DNA from: an uncultured Dialister sp.
Lineage (GTDB): Bacteria; Bacillota; Negativicutes; Veillonellales; Dialisteraceae
DNA: 23,042 nucleotides
Reading direction: 5' to 3'
Assembly (NCBI RefSeq): GCF_900538805.1
Contig: NZ_UPZP01000032.1
Location: 1 to 23,042, forward strand
Below the pieces are notes generated by a model. That model was not told where the DNA came from, did not search any database, and saw only the letters and a program-made list of their open reading frames with translations. The position numbers and the translations under genes were made by a program. This document shows positions 15,701-22,969 of this stretch, in pieces. Every line of letters begins with the position of its first letter. The first letter of the stretch is position 1.

Positions 15701-16269
15701 CGGTCCATATTTTCCGCCGTTTTCTCCAGCTTCCGGAGGCCTTCGTTCTTCCTCATGCGGTAGAGACTGATGCCTGCCACGTCTTCAAAAATAAGCCGTC
15801 GCTCGTCGGGCCGGGCGGTGAGTACCTGGTCCACCCGGTTCTGTCCGATAATGGCAAGGGAACCCCGTCCCAGGCCCGTATTGGCCAGAAGCTCCTGGAT
15901 ATCCTTCAGCCGGCAGCTCCGCTTGTTGATTTTGAAATCACTGTCCCCGTTGCGAAGGAGCCTTCTGGTAATAGAAACCTCCGTGGTATCAAGAGGCAGT
16001 TCATGGGCCGAATTATCCAGCACCAGTGTCACCTCTGCCCCGTTCTTCGCCTGTCTGGATTCGGAGCCGGAAAAAATAATATCCTCTGCCTTCTGTCCCC
16101 GAAGGTTCCGCACATTCTGCTCGCCAAGCACCCAGCGCACCGCATCGGAAATATTGCTCTTCCCGCAGCCGTTGGGTCCTACGATGACAGTCATGCCGTC
16201 CGCAAATTCTATGGTAGTTTTATCAGCAAAGGACTTGAAGCCCTGCAGTGTCAAACGCAGTAATTTCAT
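12733..16269 (-). CDS. smc: Chromosome partition protein SMC
   Basis: The 1178-residue ATPase is of full family length. It compacts and segregates the chromosome together with ScpA and ScpB. The N-terminal head starts MKLLRLTLQGFKSFADKT with Walker A GPNGCGKS (31-38). A long coiled coil rich in E, K, R and L follows. The hinge lies at about 520-670 (GPLGELVQV...AAEVALG...FFPLESM), then a second coiled coil. The C-terminal head has signature LMSGGERALT (1083-1092) and Walker B CFVDEID with ALDDAN. AAGGAG precedes the ATG. In many Firmicutes smc follows rnc and precedes ftsY. Here neither is adjacent: array 4 lies upstream and a convergent membrane protein gene downstream. Confidence 0.98.
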   Translation of the reverse strand: MKLLRLTLQGFKSFADKTTIEFADGMTVIVGPNGCGKSNISDAVRWVLGEQNVRNLRGQKAEDIIFSGSESRQAKNGAEVTLVLDNSAHELPLDTTEVSITRRLLRNGDSDFKINKRSCRLKDIQELLANTGLGRGSLAIIGQNRVDQVLTARPDERRLIFEDVAGISLYRMRKNEGLRKLEKTAENMDRVQDMVALLDEQLVPLKEGAEKAKVYKELMKKKRALSASMTVLKLTSIGRMLSRYETEYRNLEEEDVKWETALSSFAAEREKLEKQALDFQENLRNLGQKTAEAQQKMEELRGDFRVKEESLHHGEEKKGELAAAEEDQKEAEEELAEEIRSGEEEYQSFVNDFRQWNEKKEKAEEEKKTLEEALAVSEAAYAEKLKVNRQKISEKQRLEQELSHVEEELRRLGEERAEALSSLAEKKKQLEELEKELAAQVKEEKESALRLQELEEQGKKDSLLLKQEEDCRFALMNEKGKRESALSAIRSRKNYLERAEKEYADFSMAVKNIMAHRELFGNAIHGPLGELVQVPEKYTAAAEVALGSRISCIVTDTTEAAGKIIGWLKERRLGRATFFPLESMKPSSYGGQEREAVGERGICGIASELLTCDGIYRDLLTSLLGRTLIAETLDDARRVAKKYRYRLRIVTLDGQLVNAGGSMTGGSMKKTENTFFGRKQEIRRLEKEEAEGGKTLEACKKQLEEQGHTCDSLARKVMEEREEWQSLKVSLASLTARREGMEKTLADQKKAAGEEEELKEKREKELAEGGERKVRISEDIEKLADIPEVLEDEESGRLKKKLDEKNEEILAIHVSLTKARESLSFGDRMKEDRERALKEQKADREKLEEDKKENERLLRTLQVEMEKLKEDFQKAEALWQDCRQNQSRLQDDSDKFAMEQKKLEESWRKTQEASSKVKRDMAERQGRIDNFKAQEEEEMRHLAENHMTRAEAEAIRLPGSMQDMRREEEKLSGKLSELGSVNPNGEEDYQKQLDKRKFYEEQIEDLTKARNGLETVIRDIDKTMTEQFGEAFKQINQEFGRIMQLMFQGGKARLELTDEAHPLEGGVEMYLQLPGKKRQPLTLMSGGERALTVIALLISFMAYRPAPFCFVDEIDAALDDANVERYSRMIADYKKKTQFIVISHRKKTMEFADTLQGVTMAEKGVSSLITVKMKDYVE

Positions 16270-16314
16270 GGTATCTCCTTAAGTTTCGTTTTCAATGCTG
16301 CTGTATCGTTCCTT

Positions 16315-16320
16315 ATTATA
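16315..16320 (-). promoter_or_regulatory. -10 element of smc
   Basis: TATAAT on the minus strand lies about 45 bp upstream of the smc ATG. At 17 bp further upstream the sequence is CTGCAG, so no -35 is recognisable. The first remnant of array 4 starts about 30 bp upstream of this -10. Confidence 0.5.
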
Positions 16321-16350
16321 CAGGAAATGGGGAGAATCTGCAGGGGGAGA

Positions 16351-16905
16351 ATGGTTTCCTACCCGGCATGGCACCATTGTCTTTCACCGCGACAGGAAAC
16401 TGTTCGCGAAGGGTTTCCTACTCGGCATGGCACCATTGTCTTTCACCGCGGCAGGAAACTGTTTGCGAAGGGTTTCCTACTCGGCATGGCACCATTGTCT
16501 TTCACCGCGACAGGAAACTGTTCGCAAAGGGTTTCCTACCCGGCATGGCACCATTGTGTTTCATCACGATAGGAAACTGTTCGCGAAGGGTTTCCTACTC
16601 GGCATGACACCATTGTCTTTCACCGCGGCAGGAAACTGTTCGCGAAGGGTTTCCTACCCGGCATGGCACCATTGTTTTCCAACACGATAGGAAACTGTTT
16701 GCGAAGGGTTTCCTACTCTACATGAAACAAATGGTATTCACCGCGGCAAGAAACTGTTTGCGAAGGGGTTTCCTACCCGGCATGGCACCATTGTCTTTCA
16801 TTACGATAGGAAACTGTTCGCGAAGGGTTTCCTACTCGGCATGGCACCATTGTTTTCCAACACGATAGGAAACTGTTCGCAAAGGTTTTTCTACTCTCAT
16901 GAATG
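16351..16905 (+). repeat. Array 4 of 59-bp palindromic tandem repeat
   Basis: This array has the same orientation as array 1. Core arms start at 16394, 16453, 16512, 16571, 16630, 16689, 16748, 16808 and 16867. All steps are 59 bp except one of 60, caused by an extra G in the core at 16748. A right half-core begins the array at 16352. Its linkers form their own family (CTCGGCATGGCACCATTGTC then TTTCACCGC), distinct from the other arrays, which points to local homogenisation. It fills the space between the smc promoter and the ftsH terminator. Confidence 0.95.
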
Positions 16906-16930
16906 ATAATGTACCATGCCCACGGCCACA

Positions 16931-16965
16931 ATAAAAAACTGCGAAAGGCAGTGCTTTCGCAGTTT
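16931..16965 (-). terminator. Rho-independent terminator of ftsH
   Basis: On the minus strand the stem AAACTGCGAAAG / CTTTCGCAGTTT with a 6-nt loop is followed by a run of T. It starts about 12 bases after the ftsH stop. Confidence 0.92.
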
Positions 16966-16975
16966 CATTGATTTC

Positions 16976-18877
16976 CTATTCTCCAAACACCGGAGGCAGG
17001 GGACTTTCGTCGGAGGGCATAGGCGGAAGCGGAGAGTCGCTGCTGTCTGTGTCGTCCTTCTTCGGTTCCTCGCCGGGAGCGTAGATGGAGTGGTACTTGA
17101 AGAGGTTTTCCACCTGGGTGTGGTTGATGGTTTCTACTTCCATCAGTGCCTTGGCCATGGCGTGGAGTACCGGCAGATTGTCTGTCAGTGCCTGCATGGT
17201 GTCGTTATAGGCTTCATCCAGGTATTTGTGCATTTCTTCATCGATAATGGTGGCCACGGTTTCGCCGTAGTTCCTTTCAGATCCCAGCTGCTTGCCCAGG
17301 AAAATCTGCTCCTGGTGTTCACCGAAAATCATGGGTCCCAGGCGGTCGCTCATGCCCCATTCCATAATCATCTTGCGGAGGATGGCGGTGACCTGCTGCA
17401 GGTCGCCGGAAGCGCCGCTGGAGATTTCGTTGAAAATAATCTTTTCAGCGCATCTTCCGCCCAGTGCTACGCGAATCTGGGCCAGAAGGTGGGATTTGGT
17501 AATGAAGGAACGTTCTTCATGAGGGAGCATCATGGTATAGCCGCCAGCCTGTCCGCGGGGGATGATGGTGACTTTATGTACCGGATCCGCATCCTTCAGA
17601 AGGGTGGCCATGATAGCATGGCCCGATTCATGGTAGGCGGTGAGCTTTCTTTCTTCATCGCTCACCTTATGGCTCTTTCTTTCAGGGCCGTAGGATACTT
17701 TTTCGGAAGCTTCCTCCAGGTCGGACATGGAAATGGTTTTCCTGTTGTCCCTGGCTGCCAGAAGGGCTGCTTCGTTCAGCATGTTGGCCAGGTCGGCGCC
17801 GGTGAAGCCCGGTACTTTCTTGGCAATGGTGGGCAGGTCCACATCCGGTTCCAGCGGTTTGTTTCTCGCATGGACACGGAGAATGGCGATACGGCCGCGA
17901 AGGTCCGGACGGCCTACCACCACGCGGCGGTCAAAACGACCGGGGCGGAGCAGTGCGGGGTCCAGGATATCCGGGCGGTTGGTGGCTGCCAGGGTAATGA
18001 TGCCTTCATTGGAGCCGAAACCGTCCATTTCTACCAGGAGCTGGTTCAGTGTCTGTTCCCGTTCATCATGTCCGCCGCCCAGTCCGCTTCCGCGCTGACG
18101 GCCTACGGCATCGATTTCATCGATAAATACAATGCAGGGCGCATTTTTCTTTGCCTGGGCAAAGAGGTCGCGTACCCGGGACGCGCCTACGCCTACGAAC
18201 ATTTCCACAAAATCGGAACCGGAAATGGAGAAGAAAGGAACCTTTGCTTCCCCTGCCACGGCCTTGGCCAGAAGTGTCTTGCCTGTGCCTGGAGGCCCGA
18301 CCAGAAGGACGCCCTTCGGAATTTTAGCGCCGATGGCGGTGTACCGTCCCGGATTTTTCAGGAAATCCACCACTTCCGACAGTTCTTCCTTCGCTTCATC
18401 TTCACCGGCCACGTCATTGAAGTTCACATGCACCTGGCCTTCACCGGTCATTTTGGCCCTGGACTTGCCAAAACTCATGACCCGTCCGCCGCCGCCCTGG
18501 GTCTGGTTCATCATCCAGAACCACACGGCAATGAGGATGATAATGGGCAGCAGGTTGGAGAGAAGGCTCATCCACCATGCCGGCTGTTCCGGCGGTTTGG
18601 CGGTAATGGCCACGTTTCCGTCGCTCAGCTTATTGAGGAGCTGGGTATCATTGTCAGGAATGTATGTGGCAAATTCAGTGCCGTCTTTCATTTTCCCGGT
18701 AACTGCGTTATTTGTCATCACTACCGATGAAACATTCTTCTTTTCTACCTGCGAAATAAAGTCACTGTAGGTAATTTCCGAATGCTTTTCCTGGGGATGA
18801 ACAAATGTATTGAATATGGACACTGCGATAATGATGAGAAGCACGTAGAGTGCCACATTCTTAATAAATTTATTCAA
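16976..18877 (-). CDS. ftsH: ATP-dependent zinc metalloprotease FtsH
   Basis: This membrane-anchored AAA+ protease degrades misfolded membrane proteins and regulators. Numbered from the TTG start, it has two N-terminal helices (about 8-23 and 108-122) around an extracytoplasmic loop, Walker A GPPGTGKT (194-201), Walker B IVFIDEID (about 249-256), an RPGRFDR arginine-finger region, the zinc motif HESGH (416-420) and a third ligand Asp at about 492. The tail is rich in Pro, Ser and Asp. The frame is open to an ATG at 18895, but AGAAGGAGG lies inside those first codons and nothing resembling a ribosome binding site precedes that ATG. The spacing favours TTG at 18877 (633 residues). It has its own promoter and terminator. 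Confidence 0.96.
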   Translation of the reverse strand: MNKFIKNVALYVLLIIIAVSIFNTFVHPQEKHSEITYSDFISQVEKKNVSSVVMTNNAVTGKMKDGTEFATYIPDNDTQLLNKLSDGNVAITAKPPEQPAWWMSLLSNLLPIIILIAVWFWMMNQTQGGGGRVMSFGKSRAKMTGEGQVHVNFNDVAGEDEAKEELSEVVDFLKNPGRYTAIGAKIPKGVLLVGPPGTGKTLLAKAVAGEAKVPFFSISGSDFVEMFVGVGASRVRDLFAQAKKNAPCIVFIDEIDAVGRQRGSGLGGGHDEREQTLNQLLVEMDGFGSNEGIITLAATNRPDILDPALLRPGRFDRRVVVGRPDLRGRIAILRVHARNKPLEPDVDLPTIAKKVPGFTGADLANMLNEAALLAARDNRKTISMSDLEEASEKVSYGPERKSHKVSDEERKLTAYHESGHAIMATLLKDADPVHKVTIIPRGQAGGYTMMLPHEERSFITKSHLLAQIRVALGGRCAEKIIFNEISSGASGDLQQVTAILRKMIMEWGMSDRLGPMIFGEHQEQIFLGKQLGSERNYGETVATIIDEEMHKYLDEAYNDTMQALTDNLPVLHAMAKALMEVETINHTQVENLFKYHSIYAPGEEPKKDDTDSSDSPLPPMPSDESPLPPVFGE

Positions 18878-18981
18878 TATATTCCTCCTTCTCATGATCT
18901 GTGCAATAAAAGCCCATTTGACCGGTTAGCCACCCCGCTGACTAAGAGACAAGTAAATTGAGACTTTTAAATCAGTAATTA

Positions 18982-19010
18982 ATTCTACCATTTTTTGGAA
19001 ATTTAAGCAA
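18982..19010 (-). promoter_or_regulatory. Promoter of ftsH
   Basis: TTGCTT (19005-19010), a 17-bp spacer and TAGAAT (18982-18987) on the minus strand leave a leader of about 100 nt before the TTG start. A second TATAAT-like word at about 19015-19022 has no matching -35. Confidence 0.55.
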
Positions 19011-19073
19011 CAGGATTATATATAAACCTGTGCCAGTTTCCGTCACCTGCATGAACCGGGAACAGCCCCCTGT

Positions 19074-19228
19074 CTGCAGGCGTATAAAAGGCAGAAACAT
19101 GATGATTCGCAGCGAAGCTGCGCCTGCAGCCTTCAATCCAAAGGCCGGGGCCCATCCATATTAAAGGCCCCTTTTCGCAGCCTTTCTACACGACCTGCGG
19201 CAAAGCCGCACCCCCTGCTCCCGCAGGG
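19074..19228. other. Cluster of perfect GC-rich inverted repeats between hpt and ftsH
   Basis: Four perfect stems lie in about 155 bp: CTGCAGGCG / CGCCTGCAG (19074-19082, 19121-19129), CGCAGC-gaa-GCTGCG (19108-19122, sharing two bases with the previous arm), TGCGGC-aaa-GCCGCA (19196-19210) and CCCTGC-tccc-GCAGGG (19213-19228). The last is 14 bp after the hpt stop and has no T-run. No gene is seen here. It may be a structured 3' region of the hpt transcript. Confidence 0.6.
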
Positions 19229-19241
19229 AACATCCCTATAA

Positions 19242-19793
19242 TCAGGCCTTCGTATACACCCGGCTGTCCAGGACGCATACGTCCGGCAGGTTTCTGTATT
19301 TTTCTGCATAGTCGCAGCCGTAGCCGACGATGAATTCATCGGGAATGTCGAAGCCCACGTATTTCACGTCCACTTCTTTTTCCCGTCTTTCCTTCTTGTT
19401 AAGGCAGATGGCCAGTTCCACGGAAGCGGCGCCTCTCTGTTTGAGGAGTGGCACCAGGGCGCTCATGGTAATGCCCGTATCAATGATATCTTCCACCACG
19501 ATGACGTTCTTGCCGCGGATATCCCTATCCAGGTCCTTTTTAATATTCACATGGCCGGAAGAAATGGTGCTGTTGCCGTAACTGGAAACGCACATGGTGT
19601 CCAGGGTTACCGGCAGGTCGATGGAACGCATGAGGTCGCAGAGGAAGGGCATGGCTCCTTTCAGGATGCCAACCAGCACCACATCTTTCCCTTCGTAGTC
19701 TCTGGTAATTTCCTCGCCCAGTTCTTTCACTCTTTTTTCAATCTGTTCTTTCGTAATGAGTACGGTCTTAATATCTTTTCCCAGATTTTTCAT
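19242..19793 (-). CDS. hpt: Hypoxanthine phosphoribosyltransferase
   Basis: The 183-residue enzyme makes IMP (and usually GMP) from hypoxanthine or guanine and PRPP in purine salvage. The PRPP-binding loop VVEDIIDTGIT is at residues 99-109. VGILKGAMPFLCDL near residue 41 is the conserved pyrophosphate-binding loop, and VGFDIPDEFIVGYGCDYAEKYRNLP is the base-binding C-terminal region. The ATG overlaps the tilS stop by 4 bp (ATGA). Its only purine-rich site, AAGGAG, is about 14 bases away, so translation probably relies on coupling. The tilS-hpt pair is the common Firmicutes arrangement. Confidence 0.97.
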   Translation of the reverse strand: MKNLGKDIKTVLITKEQIEKRVKELGEEITRDYEGKDVVLVGILKGAMPFLCDLMRSIDLPVTLDTMCVSSYGNSTISSGHVNIKKDLDRDIRGKNVIVVEDIIDTGITMSALVPLLKQRGAASVELAICLNKKERREKEVDVKYVGFDIPDEFIVGYGCDYAEKYRNLPDVCVLDSRVYTKA

Positions 19794-21244
19794 ATTTGTG
19801 CTTCAATCTCCTTATCCCTGAAGGTGAGTGTCAAAAGGAGGAATGATTTCGTTCCTTCCGTCACCCGGCCATGCCTGCTTCCCCGGAGGAAACAGGTCCA
19901 GTAAATATGATTTTCATCGGCCACAACAGGCCAATCCCTCCGAAGGGCGGAGGGGATTCCCTTTTCCTGGAGGATATCAAATACCTCCTTTGTCCCCTTC
20001 ATACCCGAAGGTTCCATGCGGTCTTTTCTGACTGCCGTCCGAAGGACAAGATGCCCCAGGCCTTCCTTATCCAGAAGGTACTGGTTTCTTCCTGTTTCCA
20101 CCGGTTTGGAAATGGTTTCCACAGTGAGAATCCAGGGTCCGCAGGTCAGTCTTTCCGCATTGTTATTTTTTATTATACCAGTTTCCCTCAATAGGGGCTT
20201 TTCTTTTTCTTTACAATTTTTATAAAAAAGGAAGAGCAGTTCACTGCTTCCCAGCGAAGGGTCCCTGGAGCTGCCGGCATAGAAGCAGAGAAAGGGTCCT
20301 GCCAATTCCATGACCGCACCGGAGGCAGAGGTCCGGCTGCCGGTCTTTCCCACAAGGCCAAGGTGCCTCATGCGCTCCGTTCCTTCCGCTTCCATGGCGC
20401 GGCCCGACACCTTCTCTCCCGCCCTACGGATGAGGCGCCGCTGCAGAGCGGGATGAAGCTCTCTCCACCGCTTTAGAGGAAAAGCCAGGATGCGTCCTGC
20501 CCTTTGGAAATAGATTTCTTCCTTCTTCGCTTCTCCCTCCATGAAATCCTCTTCATCCCTCATGAGGGATGCCATGTGGGTGAGGGTTTTCACCAGGGAA
20601 GGATTATAGGGGAGAAGCCTGGGCAGCAGGGTGAGCCTGATTTTATTTCTGGTGGCGTCGGGAATGTCATTCGTTTCATCATGACAGGGTGTCACGTCAA
20701 AGGAAGCGAGGAAATCCCCGATTTCCCCTCTTGTAACGCAGAGGAAGGGACGGATGAAAATATTCCTTTTCGGCTGCATGCCGGAAAGGCCTTTCACGCC
20801 GCTTCCCCGAAGGAAATGGAAAAGAATGGTTTCCGCCTGGTCATTTTCATGATGGGCCAGGGCAATCCGCCCATAATTTCCGTCTTTGGCCGTTTCCTCC
20901 AGCGCTTCATATCGGAGAGCACGGGCCAGGGTTTCCACAGAGCCCCTTTCCTCTTTCCTTGCCGCCGGAACATCCACGTCCCTTCGGTAAAAGGGGATAT
21001 GGAAACGGCGGCACACCTCTTCCACATACGCCGTTTCCGCCTCCGCCGCTTCTCTCAGGTGATGGTTCACGCAGCAGCAGCCCAGGCGGATGCCCTCTCT
21101 TTCTTCCACTTCCTTCAAAAAAAGAAGAAGGGAAAGGGAGTCCGGACCGCCGGAAACGGCAGCCAGAATGGCGCTTCCCCTCTCCCACAGATGGTTTTCA
21201 TGGGCAAAGGAAAGAACCTTTTCTACGAATGCTTCGTGATTCAT
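19790..21244 (-). CDS. tilS: tRNA(Ile)-lysidine synthase
   Basis: The 484-residue enzyme converts C34 of the CAU-anticodon tRNA-Ile to lysidine, so that it reads AUA; this is normally essential. The N-terminal PP-loop motif SGGPDS is at 31-36, followed by CCCVNHHLRE, the LAHHENDQAET stretch and GLSGMQPKRN, all typical of TilS. A substrate-binding linker and a C-terminal TilS_C domain (WPVVADENHIYW region) follow. The ATG overlaps the upstream ppx/gppA stop by 4 bp, with GAGGAG inside the preceding gene, and its own stop overlaps hpt. It is the middle gene of a tightly coupled three-gene operon. Confidence 0.96.
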   Translation of the reverse strand: MNHEAFVEKVLSFAHENHLWERGSAILAAVSGGPDSLSLLLFLKEVEEREGIRLGCCCVNHHLREAAEAETAYVEEVCRRFHIPFYRRDVDVPAARKEERGSVETLARALRYEALEETAKDGNYGRIALAHHENDQAETILFHFLRGSGVKGLSGMQPKRNIFIRPFLCVTRGEIGDFLASFDVTPCHDETNDIPDATRNKIRLTLLPRLLPYNPSLVKTLTHMASLMRDEEDFMEGEAKKEEIYFQRAGRILAFPLKRWRELHPALQRRLIRRAGEKVSGRAMEAEGTERMRHLGLVGKTGSRTSASGAVMELAGPFLCFYAGSSRDPSLGSSELLFLFYKNCKEKEKPLLRETGIIKNNNAERLTCGPWILTVETISKPVETGRNQYLLDKEGLGHLVLRTAVRKDRMEPSGMKGTKEVFDILQEKGIPSALRRDWPVVADENHIYWTCFLRGSRHGRVTEGTKSFLLLTLTFRDKEIEAQI

Positions 21245-22155
21245 GACTCCTCAGCCGGTCTTAATATATCTGCATCCAAAAGCCCTTCGGACAAATCCCT
21301 GTCGCTGACCATGATTTCCGGCAGGGCAAAGTATTCCATGAGACTGTCCAGAATGGCGACCCCCGCCACGATGATGTCCGCCCTCTCCGGCATAAGACCG
21401 GTCATGTGGCATTTTTCATCGTAGGACATGGAGGAAAGCTTTTTCAGCATGCGGTTCACATCTTCCTGATGGATGATGAAATCCTGCACCTTCGCCGTAT
21501 CATACACCTCCAGCTCCTGCAGCATGGAGGCCAGGGAAGTGACTGTGCCGCCTACACCGATCCAGCGCTTCACGTTTTTCACAGCCTGGAGAAGCTCGGT
21601 GTGGCGGAAAAGGTCGAAGCAGTGCTTCTTCAGCTCCGCCAGTCCCCTGGGCGTGGTGGTGTCAAACTGCTTGGAGCAGCGTACACAGCCCAGCTTGAAG
21701 CTGTGGCGCATGCCTATATCCGTGCCGAAGCCCATGCAGATTTCCGTGGAACCGCCGCCGATATCCACCACCGACGTCACTACACCGGACGTACCGGCCG
21801 CGCCGATATAACTGTAATAGGCCTCTTCCTTTCCCGAAAGAATCCGCACCGGAATGCCGGTGGCTGCGGTGACTTCATCGGAAAACTCACCGCCGTTGGC
21901 GGCATCCCGCATGATGGACGTACCGTAGGCATAGATTTCAGAAGCCCCTGCCAGACGGGCAGCGGCGGTGAACTCTTCGATGGCCTGGAGCGTCCTTTCC
22001 CGGGGCCCCCTGCCGATAAAGGCCTTGTCCGTCATGCCTTCACCCAGCCGGGTGCTTCGAAGGTCCTTCTTCAGCACCTTCCATTCTTCCTTCTCATCCT
22101 TTTCTGCAATCAAAAGACGGACTGAATTGGTCCCGATATCTATAATCGCACGCAT
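21241..22155 (-). CDS. Ppx/GppA family phosphatase
   Basis: The 304-residue protein has the ASKHA-fold signature of exopolyphosphatase / pppGpp phosphatase: the N-terminal phosphate loop IDIGTNSVRLLIAEK, YGTSIMRDAANG, the SGKEEAYYSYIGA stretch and the second loop VVDIGGGSTEICMG. At about 300 residues it is the short form lacking the C-terminal HD-like domain of E. coli Ppx. Whether polyphosphate or pppGpp is the main substrate cannot be told. The frame is open to 22191, but GAGGGGG upstream of ATGATG supports the second ATG (22155); the first (22158) is the alternative. It opens the operon with tilS and hpt. No clear promoter is seen, so read-through from the S1 gene is possible. Confidence 0.93.
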   Translation of the reverse strand: MRAIIDIGTNSVRLLIAEKDEKEEWKVLKKDLRSTRLGEGMTDKAFIGRGPRERTLQAIEEFTAAARLAGASEIYAYGTSIMRDAANGGEFSDEVTAATGIPVRILSGKEEAYYSYIGAAGTSGVVTSVVDIGGGSTEICMGFGTDIGMRHSFKLGCVRCSKQFDTTTPRGLAELKKHCFDLFRHTELLQAVKNVKRWIGVGGTVTSLASMLQELEVYDTAKVQDFIIHQEDVNRMLKKLSSMSYDEKCHMTGLMPERADIIVAGVAILDSLMEYFALPEIMVSDRDLSEGLLDADILRPAEES

Positions 22156-22210
22156 CATATCCCCCTCTTTAAAAGAAGAAATGCAAACCATGTGCCTCTT
22201 CTTTCATAAA

Positions 22211-22237
22211 ATAATAAGGGAGCACGGAATGCTCCCT
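22211..22237 (-). terminator. Terminator after the S1-domain gene
   Basis: On the minus strand GGGAGC / GCTCCC with a 7-nt loop is followed by TTATTATTTTA. It lies between the S1 gene and ppx/gppA. The T-run is interrupted, so partial read-through into the next operon is plausible. Confidence 0.75.
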
Positions 22238-22244
22238 TGTTCAA

Positions 22245-22811
22245 TCAGTCAGAACGTCTTGCGCCCCGGCCGCCTCTCTTGGACTCCACATTTCTCTTGA
22301 GGTCAAGAAGTCTTTCATCGCTGTCTTTCAGGAAACGGCTGAGCTTGTCTTCAAAAGAAGCAGGCGCCTCTCTTTTGGCTGTGCGGAAACCGCCGGAAAA
22401 TGAACGGTTATACTGCGGTCTTTCGGTGCGGAAGGATTCGCCTTCCCCTTCCTCCTGGCGCCTTTCGAAGGAACGGTGTCCTTCCCGGCCGTGGAAGTCG
22501 TTTCTTTCATGGAAATCGCGGCGTCCCTCCCGGTCATGATGGAAGCGGTCCTGTTTCTTTTCCGTCTTTTCCGAAGCAGGCTGGGCCTGTTTGATGGAAA
22601 GGGCAATCTTGCCTTTTTCATCAATGGTAATGACCTTCACCTTCACCTTATCTTTTACCTTAAGATAATCATTCACATCATTTACATATTCATTGGCCAC
22701 TTCGGAAATGTGAACCAGACCCACCTTCTTATCCGGCAGTTCTACAAACGCGCCAAACTTTGCGATACCGGTAATGGTACCTTCTACGATATTGCCGACT
22801 TCTAAAGCCAT
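22245..22811 (-). CDS. S1-domain RNA-binding protein (YabR-like)
   Basis: The 188-residue protein has one S1 domain at its N terminus (GNIVEGTITGIAKFGAFVEL, then VGLVHISEVANEYV and KVKVITIDEKGKIALSIKQ). A tail of about 110 residues follows, rich in Arg, His, Glu, Phe and Gly (RRDFHERNDFHGREGHRSFERR). S1 proteins of this size next to ppx/tilS/hpt/ftsH are known from Firmicutes as YabR or general-stress-type proteins; they bind RNA or ribosomes. Two starts are possible. The ATG at 22826 touches its own Shine-Dalgarno, so the ATG at 22811 (MALEVGNIVEG) is preferred, though GGGAGG is 14 bases away. It has a strong promoter and its own terminator. Confidence 0.88.
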   Translation of the reverse strand: MALEVGNIVEGTITGIAKFGAFVELPDKKVGLVHISEVANEYVNDVNDYLKVKDKVKVKVITIDEKGKIALSIKQAQPASEKTEKKQDRFHHDREGRRDFHERNDFHGREGHRSFERRQEEGEGESFRTERPQYNRSFSGGFRTAKREAPASFEDKLSRFLKDSDERLLDLKRNVESKRGGRGARRSD

Positions 22812-22861
22812 GAGAAAAAAATACATCCTCCCTGAAAAACCTAAATAGAAATATTAATTTG

Positions 22862-22890
22862 ATTATACGAGATTTGACAAGGAATAGCAA
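22862..22890 (-). promoter_or_regulatory. Sigma-A promoter of the S1-domain gene
   Basis: TTGCTA (22885-22890), a 17-bp spacer and TATAAT (22862-22867) lie on the minus strand about 50 bp upstream of the start codon. Confidence 0.75.
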
Positions 22891-22913
22891 TAGGAATAGT
22901 AAGGGAAAAAGGC

Positions 22914-22931
22914 CTTCCCCCTATAGGGAAG
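22914..22931. other. Short perfect hairpin CTTCCC / GGGAAG
   Basis: A 6-bp stem with the 6-nt loop CCTATA lies between the S1 promoter and the quasi-palindrome at the window edge. It has no T-run on either side. Confidence 0.4.
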
Positions 22932-22969
22932 CACTGATTAAATCGTTATCGGATTTCATTCTTGTATTT

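Noticed and set aside
16352..16905. parS or ParB binding sites near smc
   Set aside because: The parS consensus TGTTTCACGTGAAACA has its GTTTC and GAAAC arms in the opposite order from the core's GGAAAC...GTTTCC, and no exact match is seen.
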